A stretch of DNA of 20,300 nt from an uncultured Lachnospiraceae bacterium (GTDB taxonomy: Bacteria > Bacillota > Clostridia > Lachnospirales > Lachnospiraceae): the NCBI GenBank assembly GCA_937920345.1, contig CALGVA010000005.1, positions 1 to 20,300 of the forward strand. Direction: 5' to 3'. The notes under the pieces were generated by a model. It did no database searches, had not been told where the DNA came from, and saw nothing but the letters and a program-made list of their open reading frames with translations. Made by a program: the position numbers and the translations under genes. Below are positions 1 through 6,909 of the stretch, one piece after another. Numbering within the stretch: position 1 is the first letter of the stretch; every line of letters begins with the position of its first letter.

Positions 1-55
1 CGCCGGACTGTTCCAGTGGTCGCATGGTTAGCATGATGTGGGCGTGCGGGTTTCC
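1..55 (-). pseudogene. MobA/MobL-type relaxase fragment, cut by the transposon
   Basis: Read on the minus strand, one frame is open across the whole stretch and gives GNPHAHIMLTMRPLEQSG. The NPHAHIML block matches the metal-binding histidine motif of MobA/MobL (MobQ-class) relaxases, which nick plasmid or mobilizable-element DNA at oriT. Only this block is inside the window. The C-terminal part would lie beyond position 1, and the N-terminal part with the catalytic tyrosine should have been where the transposon now sits. The frame continues into the transposon end back to an ATG at 84-86, so a short hybrid start is conceivable, but such a product would lack the catalytic tyrosine. The call rests on about 18 residues, although the motif is distinctive. 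Confidence 0.6.
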
Positions 56-73
56 TGTTGAGCGACAAATTCT
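56..73 (+). repeat. Left terminal inverted repeat of the transposon
   Basis: TGTTGAGCGACAAATTCT. It matches the reverse complement of 3064-3081 (TGTAGGGCGGCAAATTCT) at 15 of 18 positions, and begins with the TG dinucleotide usual for DDE elements of the Mu/Tn7/IS21 type. Confidence 0.8.
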
Positions 74-119
74 CATCTCCACCAACAGCACATTATTATC
101 ACCACTAAAACCAAAAACA

Positions 120-156
120 ACGACAGGATCGCATCTCAAACTCACGTTCCTGTCGT
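120..156 (-). terminator. Terminator of the transposon operon
   Basis: A perfect 9-bp stem (120-128 pairs with 148-156, ACGACAGGA/TCCTGTCGT) with a 19-nt loop. On the minus strand it is followed by a T-rich run (TTGTTTTTGGTTTT). It lies just after the ATPase stop codon and inside the left transposon end. Confidence 0.65.
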
Positions 157-178
157 CATTTTCTTCACTTTCCTATCT

Positions 179-985
179 CTACGTCAGTGACTGGTTATTC
201 GCCGCCGCAAGGATCACCTCCGTATCGATCACCGTCTTTCCCTGCTGTGCCCCGATCGTCAGCGCATCCGTCATCAGATTGTCTATCTTCCTCGCATTTC
301 CCTCACTGTATCCGTGTACCGCACTTACCGCCTCCGGCTCCATGATCTGCCTGCTTGCTCCCGCCAGTTCCAGCTTGTGCCGGATATATTCCGGTATTTC
401 TTTGTCTGACAATCCCTCATAATTATAGTGTACCGTGATCCGCTGCCTTAATGCCTCATGCACCTGTTTCTCCAGGATGTGGTTTAAATACGGCTCCCCG
501 GTAAGCACAAGGCTGAAACAGTTCAGGGAATCATAGCTGTAATTCATCAGCATCTTTAAGTCCCTGAGAATACTGTAGTTTAAATACTGTGCCTCGTCTA
601 TCGCCAGTATGAAAGGCTGTTTCTTTTCTTTATAAAGGTAGTACAGCCTCTCCTGTATCGCGCGGAACATCCCCGTCTTGCTCCCGCACGCCTCCAGCCC
701 CAGTATGTCGCATAACTGCCTGTAAAACTCCGACACGCTGATGGTGGACAGGCAGATATAGGCTGTCTGGTACTGGTTCGGGTTTAATCCTTTCATGAAG
801 CACCTGAGCGCATAGGTCTTTCCCATCCCCGGTCTTGCCGTGAACACCCCGATCCCCCTCACCCTCTTTAAATACTCCAGACGCTCCTGCATCTGTCTAT
901 GATCCTCCGACGGGAACGCATCTTTTTCCTTCAGGTTCTGTTTGTTAAAGGGATTGAACCCCATCCCGTAATACTCAGTGAACAT
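179..985 (-). CDS. AAA+ ATPase, transposition helper (ExeA/TniB/IstB-like)
   Basis: Predicted ATP-dependent partner of the adjacent transposase, probably choosing or presenting target DNA as MuB, TniB and IstB do. From the chosen start the protein is 268 residues. The N-terminus (MFTEYYGMGFNPF) is typical of ExeA-like ATPases. Walker A is ARPGMGKT around residues 50-57, Walker B is FILAIDEAQ, and the C-terminal helical part contains GNARKIDNLM. The ATG at 983-985 is chosen because an AGGAGG-type site lies just upstream; a longer open frame reaching 1054 lacks this support. The start overlaps the end of the transposase gene by 11 bp, so the two are likely translationally coupled. The exact mechanistic family is uncertain. 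Confidence 0.88.
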   Translation of the reverse strand: MFTEYYGMGFNPFNKQNLKEKDAFPSEDHRQMQERLEYLKRVRGIGVFTARPGMGKTYALRCFMKGLNPNQYQTAYICLSTISVSEFYRQLCDILGLEACGSKTGMFRAIQERLYYLYKEKKQPFILAIDEAQYLNYSILRDLKMLMNYSYDSLNCFSLVLTGEPYLNHILEKQVHEALRQRITVHYNYEGLSDKEIPEYIRHKLELAGASRQIMEPEAVSAVHGYSEGNARKIDNLMTDALTIGAQQGKTVIDTEVILAAANNQSLT

Positions 986-2249
986 CCGCCTCTCCCTCCT
1001 TTCCGTACCGGATCGACAGCCCGTTATCCCTTTTTGTCCTCCCGTTCTCCACACGGTCCGTCAGCCGCAGCGGGTAATGCTCCCCGCCATACAGTACATA
1101 AGCGCCGTCCGCCTGCCCCGGCAGGAAACGTACTTCCACCTTCCGCCCGATGAACTGCATGGGTGCATCGTACACCGTATTCATCAGATGGATCGTTGCA
1201 TCCCTGTTCACCCGCCTGTATATCCGGTTGTGAAAACATTCTTCCAGCCATTCTAAAGACTTCGGTTTCCTTATCTTTTCATTCCCGGAAAGATACCTCT
1301 CCAGCGGACTTTGGCCGGTCACGGAATGAACGGTGGTATTATGTTTCCTGATATAATCGGCAAGCAGGCCGTTGAACTCTTTTAATGACCGGATCTGCGA
1401 AATATCCAGTCCGTAGAGCCACCGCTCCTTTAAAGTGCGGAAGTTCCTCTCCACTTTTCCCTTCGATGCCCCGTCCCTGACCGGGGTATGTAAGAGCACT
1501 GTCCCGATGGAACCGCAGATATAGGAAAGCTGGTCATTGCTGTAGGGAGCGCCGTTATCCACATACAGCTTATGTGGTATCCCGTACGCTGCCACTGCCT
1601 CCCTCAACACCTGCTGGAAATTTGCTGCGTTCTCCTGATAGAAAAGCCGTCCCCCGACGATCATGCGGGAATGATCATCCAGAATCATGATCAGGTAAGT
1701 CCTCCTGTTTTTTCCTTCTTCTCTTATATAGGGCAGGTAACAGGTGTCCGCCTGCCACATCCCGCCGAAATATGCCTCCTCAAATGCCTTCCTGTCTTTT
1801 TCCTCCGTTTCGCGCATCCCCCCGCGCAGTCCGTTCTTTTTCAGATATCTCTGCACACTTGCCACCGATACATCCGCCGCAAGGAACGCCTCCTGTACCA
1901 GCCGCGCATGGATCTGCGTTCCATTGAGCCTGGGATATTCCCTCTTGAGCCGGTGGATTTCCTGTTCCGCCTCCGGCGTGATCACGCGGCTTGCACCTTT
2001 ATCACTTCTGGTCTTAGGCAGCAGCGCATCCATGCCGCCGCTCTTATAAAGGCTTACCCATTTCTCCAGTGTCTTCGGCTTATACATGACCTGCCGCCCG
2101 TCCGGAAGACTCTGTACTTTCTGTGCTACCCGCCTGCAGTACGCACACACTGACGCATCCGGATAGGTCCCCTGGATCACCGGTGCGATCATCCCAAAAC
2201 GCATCTGTGCGATCTCCATCTGTTCTTTCCGTACTTTTTCTTCCTCCAT
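975..2249 (-). CDS. DDE transposase (rve/Mu-type integrase core)
   Basis: A 424-residue recombinase that would cut and join the transposon ends. The N-terminal third has a helix-turn-helix region (KPKTLEKWVSLYKSGGMDAL) and a second DNA-binding segment near residues 90-140. The RNase H-like core shows all three catalytic acids: D168 (WQADTCYL), D231 (YVDNGAPYSN) and E267 (SKGKVERNF), with 35 residues between the last two (DD35E). A beta-barrel-like C-terminal domain follows (TVYDAPMQFIGRKVEVRF). A strong AGGAGG lies about 7 nt upstream of the ATG. It sits 63 bp downstream of the DUF6431-like gene and overlaps the ATPase start. It is full length, so likely active. Confidence 0.92.
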   Translation of the reverse strand: MEEEKVRKEQMEIAQMRFGMIAPVIQGTYPDASVCAYCRRVAQKVQSLPDGRQVMYKPKTLEKWVSLYKSGGMDALLPKTRSDKGASRVITPEAEQEIHRLKREYPRLNGTQIHARLVQEAFLAADVSVASVQRYLKKNGLRGGMRETEEKDRKAFEEAYFGGMWQADTCYLPYIREEGKNRRTYLIMILDDHSRMIVGGRLFYQENAANFQQVLREAVAAYGIPHKLYVDNGAPYSNDQLSYICGSIGTVLLHTPVRDGASKGKVERNFRTLKERWLYGLDISQIRSLKEFNGLLADYIRKHNTTVHSVTGQSPLERYLSGNEKIRKPKSLEWLEECFHNRIYRRVNRDATIHLMNTVYDAPMQFIGRKVEVRFLPGQADGAYVLYGGEHYPLRLTDRVENGRTKRDNGLSIRYGKEGEADVH

Positions 2250-2312
2250 TTCCCATGCCTCCTGTTTTTTCTTTCAGCATAACAGGCATGCTCTTTTTCC
2301 TCCATTTCGTTT

Positions 2313-2912
2313 TTATGTGACCCCTCTTTTCTTTCTGCTCCCAATAAACGACGCCTCCCGGTCTGTGCAGGGGCTCCTCTCCAGAAAGGAAAACCGGAAC
2401 TTTTCATAAAACCCGTAAACTTCCTTTCCCGTCAATTCCCTTAAGAATGATGTTTCACTCCGATACAGGCTCTCTAATACGCCAAGCCACACTTCTTTGT
2501 GTCTCATAAAAAGCTTTTTCCATTCATAGAGCGTTGATACTGCTATGCCAAAAACTGTGCTGATCTGTTCCACTGTCTTCTGTTTCCCAAAGTAGCTGTA
2601 CAGGACAGTCAGGATAAAGCGCAGGGAATAAGAACGGTACGGCACAAGGCAGGAAGACAGCAGGGCATGAGTATGGCTGCAGGATGTGCATCTGTACCTT
2701 TTTATCTCCACCGGGTGGACACCGGCTTCTCCTGATTCCAACTCTATCAGGTATCTTCCGTAATGCCCGAATTCTTTCAGGCAGTCTTTTGCTCCGCAGT
2801 GTGGGCATCTCTCCACCGTCCCCCTGAAACTCGCGCTGTCCTTCTCAAGCCACTGCCGGTCTGTCAGCGGGATCTTATTAAGCAGGCTGAAAACTGTATA
2901 GATTCTTATCAT
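2313..2912 (-). CDS. Zinc-finger/HTH accessory protein of the transposon (DUF6431-like)
   Basis: A 199-residue protein encoded first in the transposon operon. Near the N-terminus it carries CPHCGAKDC and, further on, RCTSCSHTH, which together look like a zinc-binding ribbon. A helix-turn-helix segment (KTVEQISTVFGIAVSTLYEWKKLF) follows in the middle. The arrangement recalls the DUF6431 proteins that travel with this kind of transposase and ATPase in Clostridia. Its role is not established: a DNA-end-binding or regulatory factor fits the domains. The start ATG (2910-2912) has a GAGGGAG stretch upstream at a somewhat long spacing. The family name is from memory of similar neighbourhoods. Confidence 0.75.
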   Translation of the reverse strand: MIRIYTVFSLLNKIPLTDRQWLEKDSASFRGTVERCPHCGAKDCLKEFGHYGRYLIELESGEAGVHPVEIKRYRCTSCSHTHALLSSCLVPYRSYSLRFILTVLYSYFGKQKTVEQISTVFGIAVSTLYEWKKLFMRHKEVWLGVLESLYRSETSFLRELTGKEVYGFYEKFRFSFLERSPCTDREASFIGSRKKRGVT

Positions 2913-2957
2913 TTGTATAGGACTCCCTCATGATCGTTACCTGTTTATCTTATACAA

Positions 2958-2987
2958 AAAACAGCATAGAAAAAAGCGTGCTGTTTT
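2958..2987 (-). terminator. Inward terminator protecting the transposon promoter end
   Basis: A perfect 9-bp stem (AAAACAGCA at 2958-2966, TGCTGTTTT at 2979-2987) whose minus-strand product runs into a stretch of T residues. It would block transcripts entering the transposon from the interrupted surface-protein gene, a common self-insulating feature of insertion sequences. Confidence 0.55.
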
Positions 2988-3008
2988 CTGAAGCACACTT
3001 TCATAGGA

Positions 3009-3020
3009 GTTCCATGGAAC
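3009..3020. repeat. 12-bp perfect palindrome in the transposon right end
   Basis: GTTCCATGGAAC is self-complementary and lies between the right terminal repeat and the inward terminator. It may be a binding site for a transposon-encoded protein; nothing more can be said from sequence. Confidence 0.35.
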
Positions 3021-3063
3021 ATAGATATTTTATTTTGTAGCGATTGCTGCATCTTTAGAAACT

Positions 3064-3081
3064 AGAATTTGCCGCCCTACA
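3064..3081 (-). repeat. Right terminal inverted repeat of the transposon
   Basis: Its complement reads TGTAGGGCGGCAAATTCT. Bases 2-5 of the repeat (GTAG) supply the in-frame stop codon that ends the interrupted surface-protein reading frame. Confidence 0.8.
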
Positions 3082-3682
3082 CTAAATATGTCACAGATTC
3101 ATTGATCTCCACCGTTGTTACATTGTTCCTCTGTAGAACCAAATCCTCTGTCTCTTTAGCGCTGCTCCAGCCCGCCATTCCGGTATCCGACTCAATCGTC
3201 AGCTTTCCGTCAGCACTAAGCGTCCAGCCCTCGCCCGAAGCAATATTATCTTCCGACTGTGCCGCTGCGCCTGCAGCCCGCACCGCTTTCTGCAGTGCTG
3301 CCGGTTCATCCGGCTGTACCCCGTTACTGCCGGTCATGCCGGCTCCCTCATCCTCTGCGGCCGGTCCTGCCGGTTTCTCCTGTCCCTCCGCCGCTGAGTT
3401 CTCTACAGGCTTCTCCGTATCTTCGGTTTTTTCCACCGCAGAATCTGCTGCGGTTTCTTCTCCGTCAGATTCCTGCGTGCCTTCTCCGGATTCCTGTTCT
3501 GTTACTTCCTCTGTCACCGTATTCCCGATGACGCTTTCCTCTGCCGCATTATACCCCCCCCCGGCATTTTCCTGTGCCAGGACGGTTAGCGAAACCGCAT
3601 CCAGTGCCATCCCCGTAATCAGCACCGCCGAGAGCAGCAGCGCCATCATTCTCTGCAACAGGTTTCCTTTCCTTTTTCTCAT
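3077..3682 (-). pseudogene. Secreted surface protein, truncated by the transposon
   Basis: The surviving 201 residues start with a clear export signal (MRKRKGNLLQR followed by a hydrophobic stretch to LTVLA). A long low-complexity acidic linker rich in Glu, Ala and Gly follows, then the beginning of a folded repeat (EGWTLSADGKLTIESDTG, VTTVEINESVT). This resembles the N-terminus of large Lachnospiraceae surface proteins with leucine-rich or Ig-like repeats. The chosen ATG (3680-3682) has GGAGG upstream; an in-frame ATG at 3706 is possible. Codons run to TAT TTA G, then the transposon end adds TG TAG, so the C-terminal body and any wall anchor are lost. A run of nine G residues lies in the coding strand (complement of 3554-3562). 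Confidence 0.75.
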
Positions 3683-3720
3683 AGTAATGATTCCTCCATT
3701 CTGCACCTTCTTTGTGCCGC

Positions 3721-3749
3721 TTTATCTTGATATGCATTCACTTTACCAA
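3721..3749 (-). promoter_or_regulatory. Candidate promoter of the surface-protein gene
   Basis: On the minus strand TTGGTA (3744-3749) is followed after 17 bp by GATAAA (3721-3726). This would start transcription about 30 nt before the surface-protein ATG. The -10 is only a moderate match. Confidence 0.4.
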
Positions 3750-3777
3750 ACCGGCGTATAATCACAACCCCTCCGGC

Positions 3778-3814
3778 ACAGTTTGCACTTTTAGGGGTAC
3801 AGTTTGCACTTTTA
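3778..3814 (+). repeat. 16-bp direct repeat with 21-bp period
   Basis: ACAGTTTGCACTTTTA occurs at 3778-3793 and again, identically, at 3799-3814. The 21-bp period equals two helical turns. The ACAGTTTGCAC core resembles the direct repeats bound by LytTR-type response regulators (AgrA, VirR boxes). It lies about 30 bp upstream of the candidate surface-protein promoter. A remnant of an insertion-sequence end with multiple terminal repeats is an alternative. Confidence 0.5.
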
Positions 3815-3845
3815 CTTCGTAAGGTACTACAAAAAAACAATTCAA

Positions 3846-3888
3846 AAAAGAGTATCTGTACATGATGATACTGCACAGATACTCTTTT
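3846..3888 (-). terminator. Strong hairpin terminator after the RNHCP gene
   Basis: A perfect 14-bp inverted repeat (AAAAGAGTATCTGT at 3846-3859, ACAGATACTCTTTT at 3875-3888). With U-rich tails on both strands it could act in either direction. It lies directly after the minus-strand stop codon at 3893. Confidence 0.75.
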
Positions 3889-3892
3889 CTCA

Positions 3893-4327
3893 TTATTTGC
3901 AAACCTGTATGTTGCCTTCACCGCCCATCATCCTCGTCATCTCCTCGATTCGCTCAATGGGAAAAGGCGGTGCCGCAAGCGGCCGCATCGCAATCGACAT
4001 CAGCTTCATGGGATTGTCATCCGCCGCTATGCGATTAGAACTGAAACCACCGCATATACGGCAGCGGTGAATGATCGCCCACTCGCCATTCTTCCTGACC
4101 CACACGGCTGCCGGCTCCATATGCCCGCCGCAGTCAGATGCTCTGTCCCCGGGTTCTATATCCACATGCAGGCTGCTTAAACAGTTCGGACAATGATTTC
4201 TGTGATCGCTGCCCGCTCCTGCAGGCACAACCAGACGACCGCATACCTTACATGTAAATGATTCATTACATGCATGTTTTTTATAGTAGCCTTTTTCAAA
4301 AGATTTTCTCTTGTTCTCTCTATTCAA
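3893..4327 (-). CDS. RNHCP-domain zinc protein
   Basis: A 144-residue protein with the name-giving RNHCPNCLSSLHVD block, preceded by CKVCGRLVVP and followed by HRCRICGGFSSNRIAADDNP. The paired Cys motifs indicate one or two zinc ribbons. The RNHCP family is widespread in Firmicutes and actinobacteria; its biochemical role is unknown to me. The start codon is TTG (complement of 4325-4327), fixed by a perfect AGGAGG at 4336-4341 eight bases upstream. The C-terminal part has no Cys. The gene is followed by a strong terminator, so it is probably monocistronic. The length looks complete. Confidence 0.85.
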   Translation of the reverse strand: MNRENKRKSFEKGYYKKHACNESFTCKVCGRLVVPAGAGSDHRNHCPNCLSSLHVDIEPGDRASDCGGHMEPAAVWVRKNGEWAIIHRCRICGGFSSNRIAADDNPMKLMSIAMRPLAAPPFPIERIEEMTRMMGGEGNIQVCK

Positions 4328-4488
4328 CTGTCTGTCCTCCTAAAGATCGCTCAAAATATTTCTGAAGCAAACATGTCGGGAGGAGATGTCTGACTTACAC
4401 CAACCTCCCGGTCAGCGCGCCGACTCCTTATAATTATTGTTCTTCATGCAGCAGTGCTCCTTTCTTTTTACCGAATACACAAGGTAAC

Positions 4489-4522
4489 GGCTGATATCAT
4501 GACTTCTTTACAGATATCAGCC
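4489..4522 (-). terminator. Inverted repeat after the CD3324-family gene
   Basis: A perfect 10-bp repeat (GGCTGATATC at 4489-4498, GATATCAGCC at 4513-4522) lies six bases after the minus-strand stop codon. There is no clear T run behind it, so it may be a weak terminator or an mRNA-end stabiliser. Confidence 0.45.
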
Positions 4523-4527
4523 TTCCG

Positions 4528-4797
4528 TCATTCTTTATACTCTCTGATAATCCTGCGTATGCTCTTCTCCGTCAGGAAATATTTCCCGGATAATTCAGCA
4601 ACCGTCACGCCGGACAGATACGCTTCATACATCTCTGCATTTCGGATCATCAGATCCCTTCTTGTTTCTGTCCCTGCTCCCCATGACTTGTGATAGCCCG
4701 ATTTCCTCGGAATGTAGATCATCTGTCCGTCTACATATTGCTGCACCAGAGCAAGCACATCTTCCGGCAGAATATCCTCCGCCCTAATATAGCCCAT
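4528..4797 (-). CDS. CD3324-family small protein (Mor-like HTH)
   Basis: An 89-residue protein that I recognise as the family annotated CD3324 in clostridia. The N-terminal half has a conserved LPEDVLALVQQYVDGQMIYIPRK segment. The C-terminal half (NAEMYEAYLSGVTVAELSGKYFLTEKSIRRIIREYKE) reads as a helix-turn-helix resembling the Mor/C-type regulators, so DNA binding is likely, though targets are unknown. The ATG has AGGAGGG just upstream. It stands alone between an inverted repeat and a 340-bp intergenic region. Confidence 0.8.
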   Translation of the reverse strand: MGYIRAEDILPEDVLALVQQYVDGQMIYIPRKSGYHKSWGAGTETRRDLMIRNAEMYEAYLSGVTVAELSGKYFLTEKSIRRIIREYKE

Positions 4798-5141
4798 GAT
4801 CGCCCTCCTAATATTTATTTCTTCAGGAATCGCGATGGCTATAACAATCAGTTATATTTTGTTGCAACAGCCATCGCTATGCAACCACTACATATCTCTT
4901 CATGCAAAAACCTCCATCTTGTTTCTTGTAAAAAATTTCTTCTGTCCGAGCACCAAAACCCGGCTATATATCCAGTATAACAATACCCGCTAAATCGGGC
5001 AAGTCTCCTGTTTATTTAGAATTGTTTGTGTTCTATAAACCAAAATCCAGTCAGGTTGAATATATTTATAGATGCCTCTTGGTCCTTCCAATGGTATAGT
5101 AAATACAGTACACTATTTTTCCCCGAAAGGAATCCAATAAA
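4798..5141. other. Intergenic region with a large inverted repeat
   Basis: No convincing gene is seen. GCGATGGCT (4832-4840) and AGCCATCGC (4869-4877) form a perfect 9-bp stem. TATAACAA next to it and TTGTTGCAAC on the other arm could extend the pairing imperfectly. The right part is AT-rich and must contain the promoter of the plus-strand hydrolase gene. A TATAGT at 5095-5100 and a TACACT at 5109-5114 are possible -10 boxes, but neither has a good -35. Confidence 0.4.
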
Positions 5142-5672
5142 ATGAGAATATTATTCATCGGAAACAGCCATACCTACTACAATGATATGCCTCATATGTT
5201 TGCGGATATCTGCCGCGAACATCATGTGGAGACAGAAGTCACCATGTTAGCCCACGGCGGCAAAGGATGGGATTTTCATGTGGAAGAGCCAGAAGTAAAA
5301 TTCAATATTTTATACGGCGGATATGATGCGGTCGTCCTGCAGCATATCGCTCACCCTATGGGTGATCTGTCCGTCATGGCCCAGTGTGGCCGGAAACTGA
5401 TCCGATGGGCGCAGGAAGCCGGTGCAAGACCGATTCTTTATATGACCTGGACCACTAAGGCGGACGGCGAGGCAGCCCAGGAGACTATGAGTAACGCCTA
5501 TCGTGAATTACAGAAAGAAACAGGCTGTGAATTAGCTCCTGTCGGTGAAAAATGGTGGGAATACCACAGAGCACATCCCGAAATTGAACTGTATGCCATG
5601 GACGGGCAGCATGCATCCGAAGCCGGTTCACAGCTGGCGGCGGGTGTTATTGCGGAGGTAATTATGCGCTGA
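5142..5672 (+). CDS. SGNH/GDSL-type hydrolase
   Basis: A 176-residue putative esterase or deacylase, probably cytoplasmic because no signal peptide is present. Block I is MRILFIGNSHTYYND, with the likely nucleophile Ser9. Block II is the glycine of HGGKGW (39-43). The last block is MDGQHAS, with Asp154 and His157 in the D-x-x-H arrangement of this superfamily. These residues suggest a working Ser-His-Asp triad. A GAAAGGAA site lies about 11 nt upstream of the ATG. It points toward the end of the ATPase operon and is transcribed alone. Its substrate cannot be told; related enzymes deacetylate sugars or cleave short esters. Confidence 0.8.
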   Translation: MRILFIGNSHTYYNDMPHMFADICREHHVETEVTMLAHGGKGWDFHVEEPEVKFNILYGGYDAVVLQHIAHPMGDLSVMAQCGRKLIRWAQEAGARPILYMTWTTKADGEAAQETMSNAYRELQKETGCELAPVGEKWWEYHRAHPEIELYAMDGQHASEAGSQLAAGVIAEVIMR

Positions 5673-5751
5673 TTCCACCATCGTACTGCTGAACACGCTG
5701 CCAAATATACGCTCCGTCTCAACCACCGCCGGAAGAGACACATTTCCAAAA

Positions 5752-6909
5752 TCATACCGCGAACTTCACATACAGAAACCCATTCTCAAACTTCGCCCCG
5801 TCGATCTCACGATTCGAGAACTCCGGCGGTATCGGGAACCTGCGTTTCTCGCCTCGTACCCCTACCGCCAGTTCACGTTGTTTCTGCTCCAGACACAAAT
5901 CATCCTTGTCCGCAAAGGGAAGATATATTCTGAGATATCCTTCCTCCTGATTCACCGTATAGATTTCTGTCACAAACAACACCTCATCAGGGTCGCACTC
6001 TGCAAAGATCCGCTCCCCCAGATCGCTTAGCATCTCCAGCGTGCGAACCTCACTCTTCTGCAATTCCACATAGAACATCTGCACCCGGCCGAAGCTCCCC
6101 ACGATCTCCTGCAGCGTTTCTTCCTGCGCCTGCACCCATTTGTTAAAATAGCCCTCCATCGCCTCCTGCGGGTAAACATGGTTGACGATGACCGCGTCCA
6201 CATTATAGTGATATAAATACAGACAGGTAAAGTTGCGCTTTGCTTCGCTTAGCACAATTTTCTCCGGCGTGGTGACCACCCGCAGACTCACGATGTCTTT
6301 GTTTAACAAAAGTTCCTGCAGCCGCTTCATCTTATCCATCAGATACTCGATATCGTCAAAAACACTGTCCTTCGGCATGGGAATCTTCATGGTGCTCTCC
6401 ACGACTTTCCCTACCGTCTTCACGCCAATTCTCTTGATCGGAAGAATTTTTTCTATGAGACCGGACAGCCGTTCCGGATATCTGAGCAGTGACAGCGTCT
6501 CACCCGTGGGCGCACAGTCCACAATGATCGTATCATATCTGCCGCTCTCATACATCTCCAGAATCTTGAACATGGAGAACAGTTCTTCCAGACCCGGAAA
6601 TACCAGCAGTTCCTCCACTTCGATACCGCTCCCGCCTTTTAATGTCAGAAGCTGCTTAAAGTAATCCTTAATGTTCCCCCAGCTGCGCTCGCTCTCATAG
6701 ACCGTATCCACCTCCAGCGCACCAAGATGCTCCGTAATCTCCGTAACGTCCCTGCCGATCTTCCTGTCGAAAGCATCTCCTAAGCTGTGTGCCTGATCTG
6801 TGCTCATAATCAGCACGCGCTTACCGCTCCCGGCTATTTTACATGCGGTCGCCGCTGCCATGGTCGTCTTGCCGACGCCGCCTTTCCCAGTATAGATGAT
6901 AATTCTCAT
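5752..6909 (-). CDS. ArsA/Get3-like ATPase 1 with C-terminal Hsp20-like domain
   Basis: A 385-residue SIMIBI-class ATPase. The deviant Walker A is GKGGVGKTT (residues 8-16), switch I is STDQAHSLGD with Asp38, and switch II is VDCAPTGETLSLL. From about residue 310 it has an alpha-crystallin-like domain (YLRIYLPFADKDDL, then FENGFLYVKF), as in the ArsA_HSP20 family and cyanobacterial/plastid Get3d. It has no CxxC zinc motif of Get3 and no clear arsenite-binding cysteine set, so neither tail-anchored protein insertion nor arsenite export should be assumed. Its ATG overlaps the radical SAM stop (ATGA, 6906-6909), so it is translationally coupled and last in the operon. Confidence 0.88.
   Translation of the reverse strand: MRIIIYTGKGGVGKTTMAAATACKIAGSGKRVLIMSTDQAHSLGDAFDRKIGRDVTEITEHLGALEVDTVYESERSWGNIKDYFKQLLTLKGGSGIEVEELLVFPGLEELFSMFKILEMYESGRYDTIIVDCAPTGETLSLLRYPERLSGLIEKILPIKRIGVKTVGKVVESTMKIPMPKDSVFDDIEYLMDKMKRLQELLLNKDIVSLRVVTTPEKIVLSEAKRNFTCLYLYHYNVDAVIVNHVYPQEAMEGYFNKWVQAQEETLQEIVGSFGRVQMFYVELQKSEVRTLEMLSDLGERIFAECDPDEVLFVTEIYTVNQEEGYLRIYLPFADKDDLCLEQKQRELAVGVRGEKRRFPIPPEFSNREIDGAKFENGFLYVKFAV

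Larger units (their letters stand above)
56..3081 (-). mobile_element. Three-gene DDE transposon (zinc/HTH protein, transposase, AAA+ ATPase)
   Basis: The element is bounded by 18-bp inverted repeats starting with TG (56-73 and the complement of 3064-3081). They differ at three positions. Inside lie three minus-strand genes in the order DUF6431-like, DDE transposase, AAA+ ATPase, with an inward terminator at the promoter end and another terminator after the ATPase. A transposase plus helper ATPase recalls the IS21, Tn552/Tn5053 and Mu groups, but I cannot assign a named family. The five bases outside the ends (TTTCC on the left, CTAAA on the right) are not a duplication, and the flanks carry parts of two unrelated genes. 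The element itself looks intact. Confidence 0.85.

Noticed and set aside
1572..2153. Long plus-strand frame inside the transposase
   Set aside because: The opposite strand holds a transposase with all catalytic residues; this is its shadow.
3069..3761. Long plus-strand frame opposite the surface-protein gene
   Set aside because: It is Ser/Pro/Ala low complexity caused by the Glu/Ala-rich linker of the true gene, which has a signal peptide and ribosome-binding site.
3846..3888. CRISPR repeat or att site
   Set aside because: It is a single inverted repeat with U-rich tails at a gene end, which fits a terminator; no array spacing exists.
3679..3921. Minus-strand frame across the direct repeat and terminator
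   Set aside because: It reads the two repeat copies as SANC twice and runs through a perfect terminator hairpin; not protein-like.
5079..5100. Promoter TTGGTC/TATAGT for the SGNH hydrolase
   Set aside because: The spacer is only 10 bp, too short for a sigma-A promoter.
5498..5755. Minus-strand frame whose ATG overlaps the ATPase 1 stop codon
   Set aside because: The ATGA overlap is tempting, but the frame runs opposite through the end of the SGNH hydrolase gene and its peptide is Cys/Trp/Ser-rich without family resemblance.
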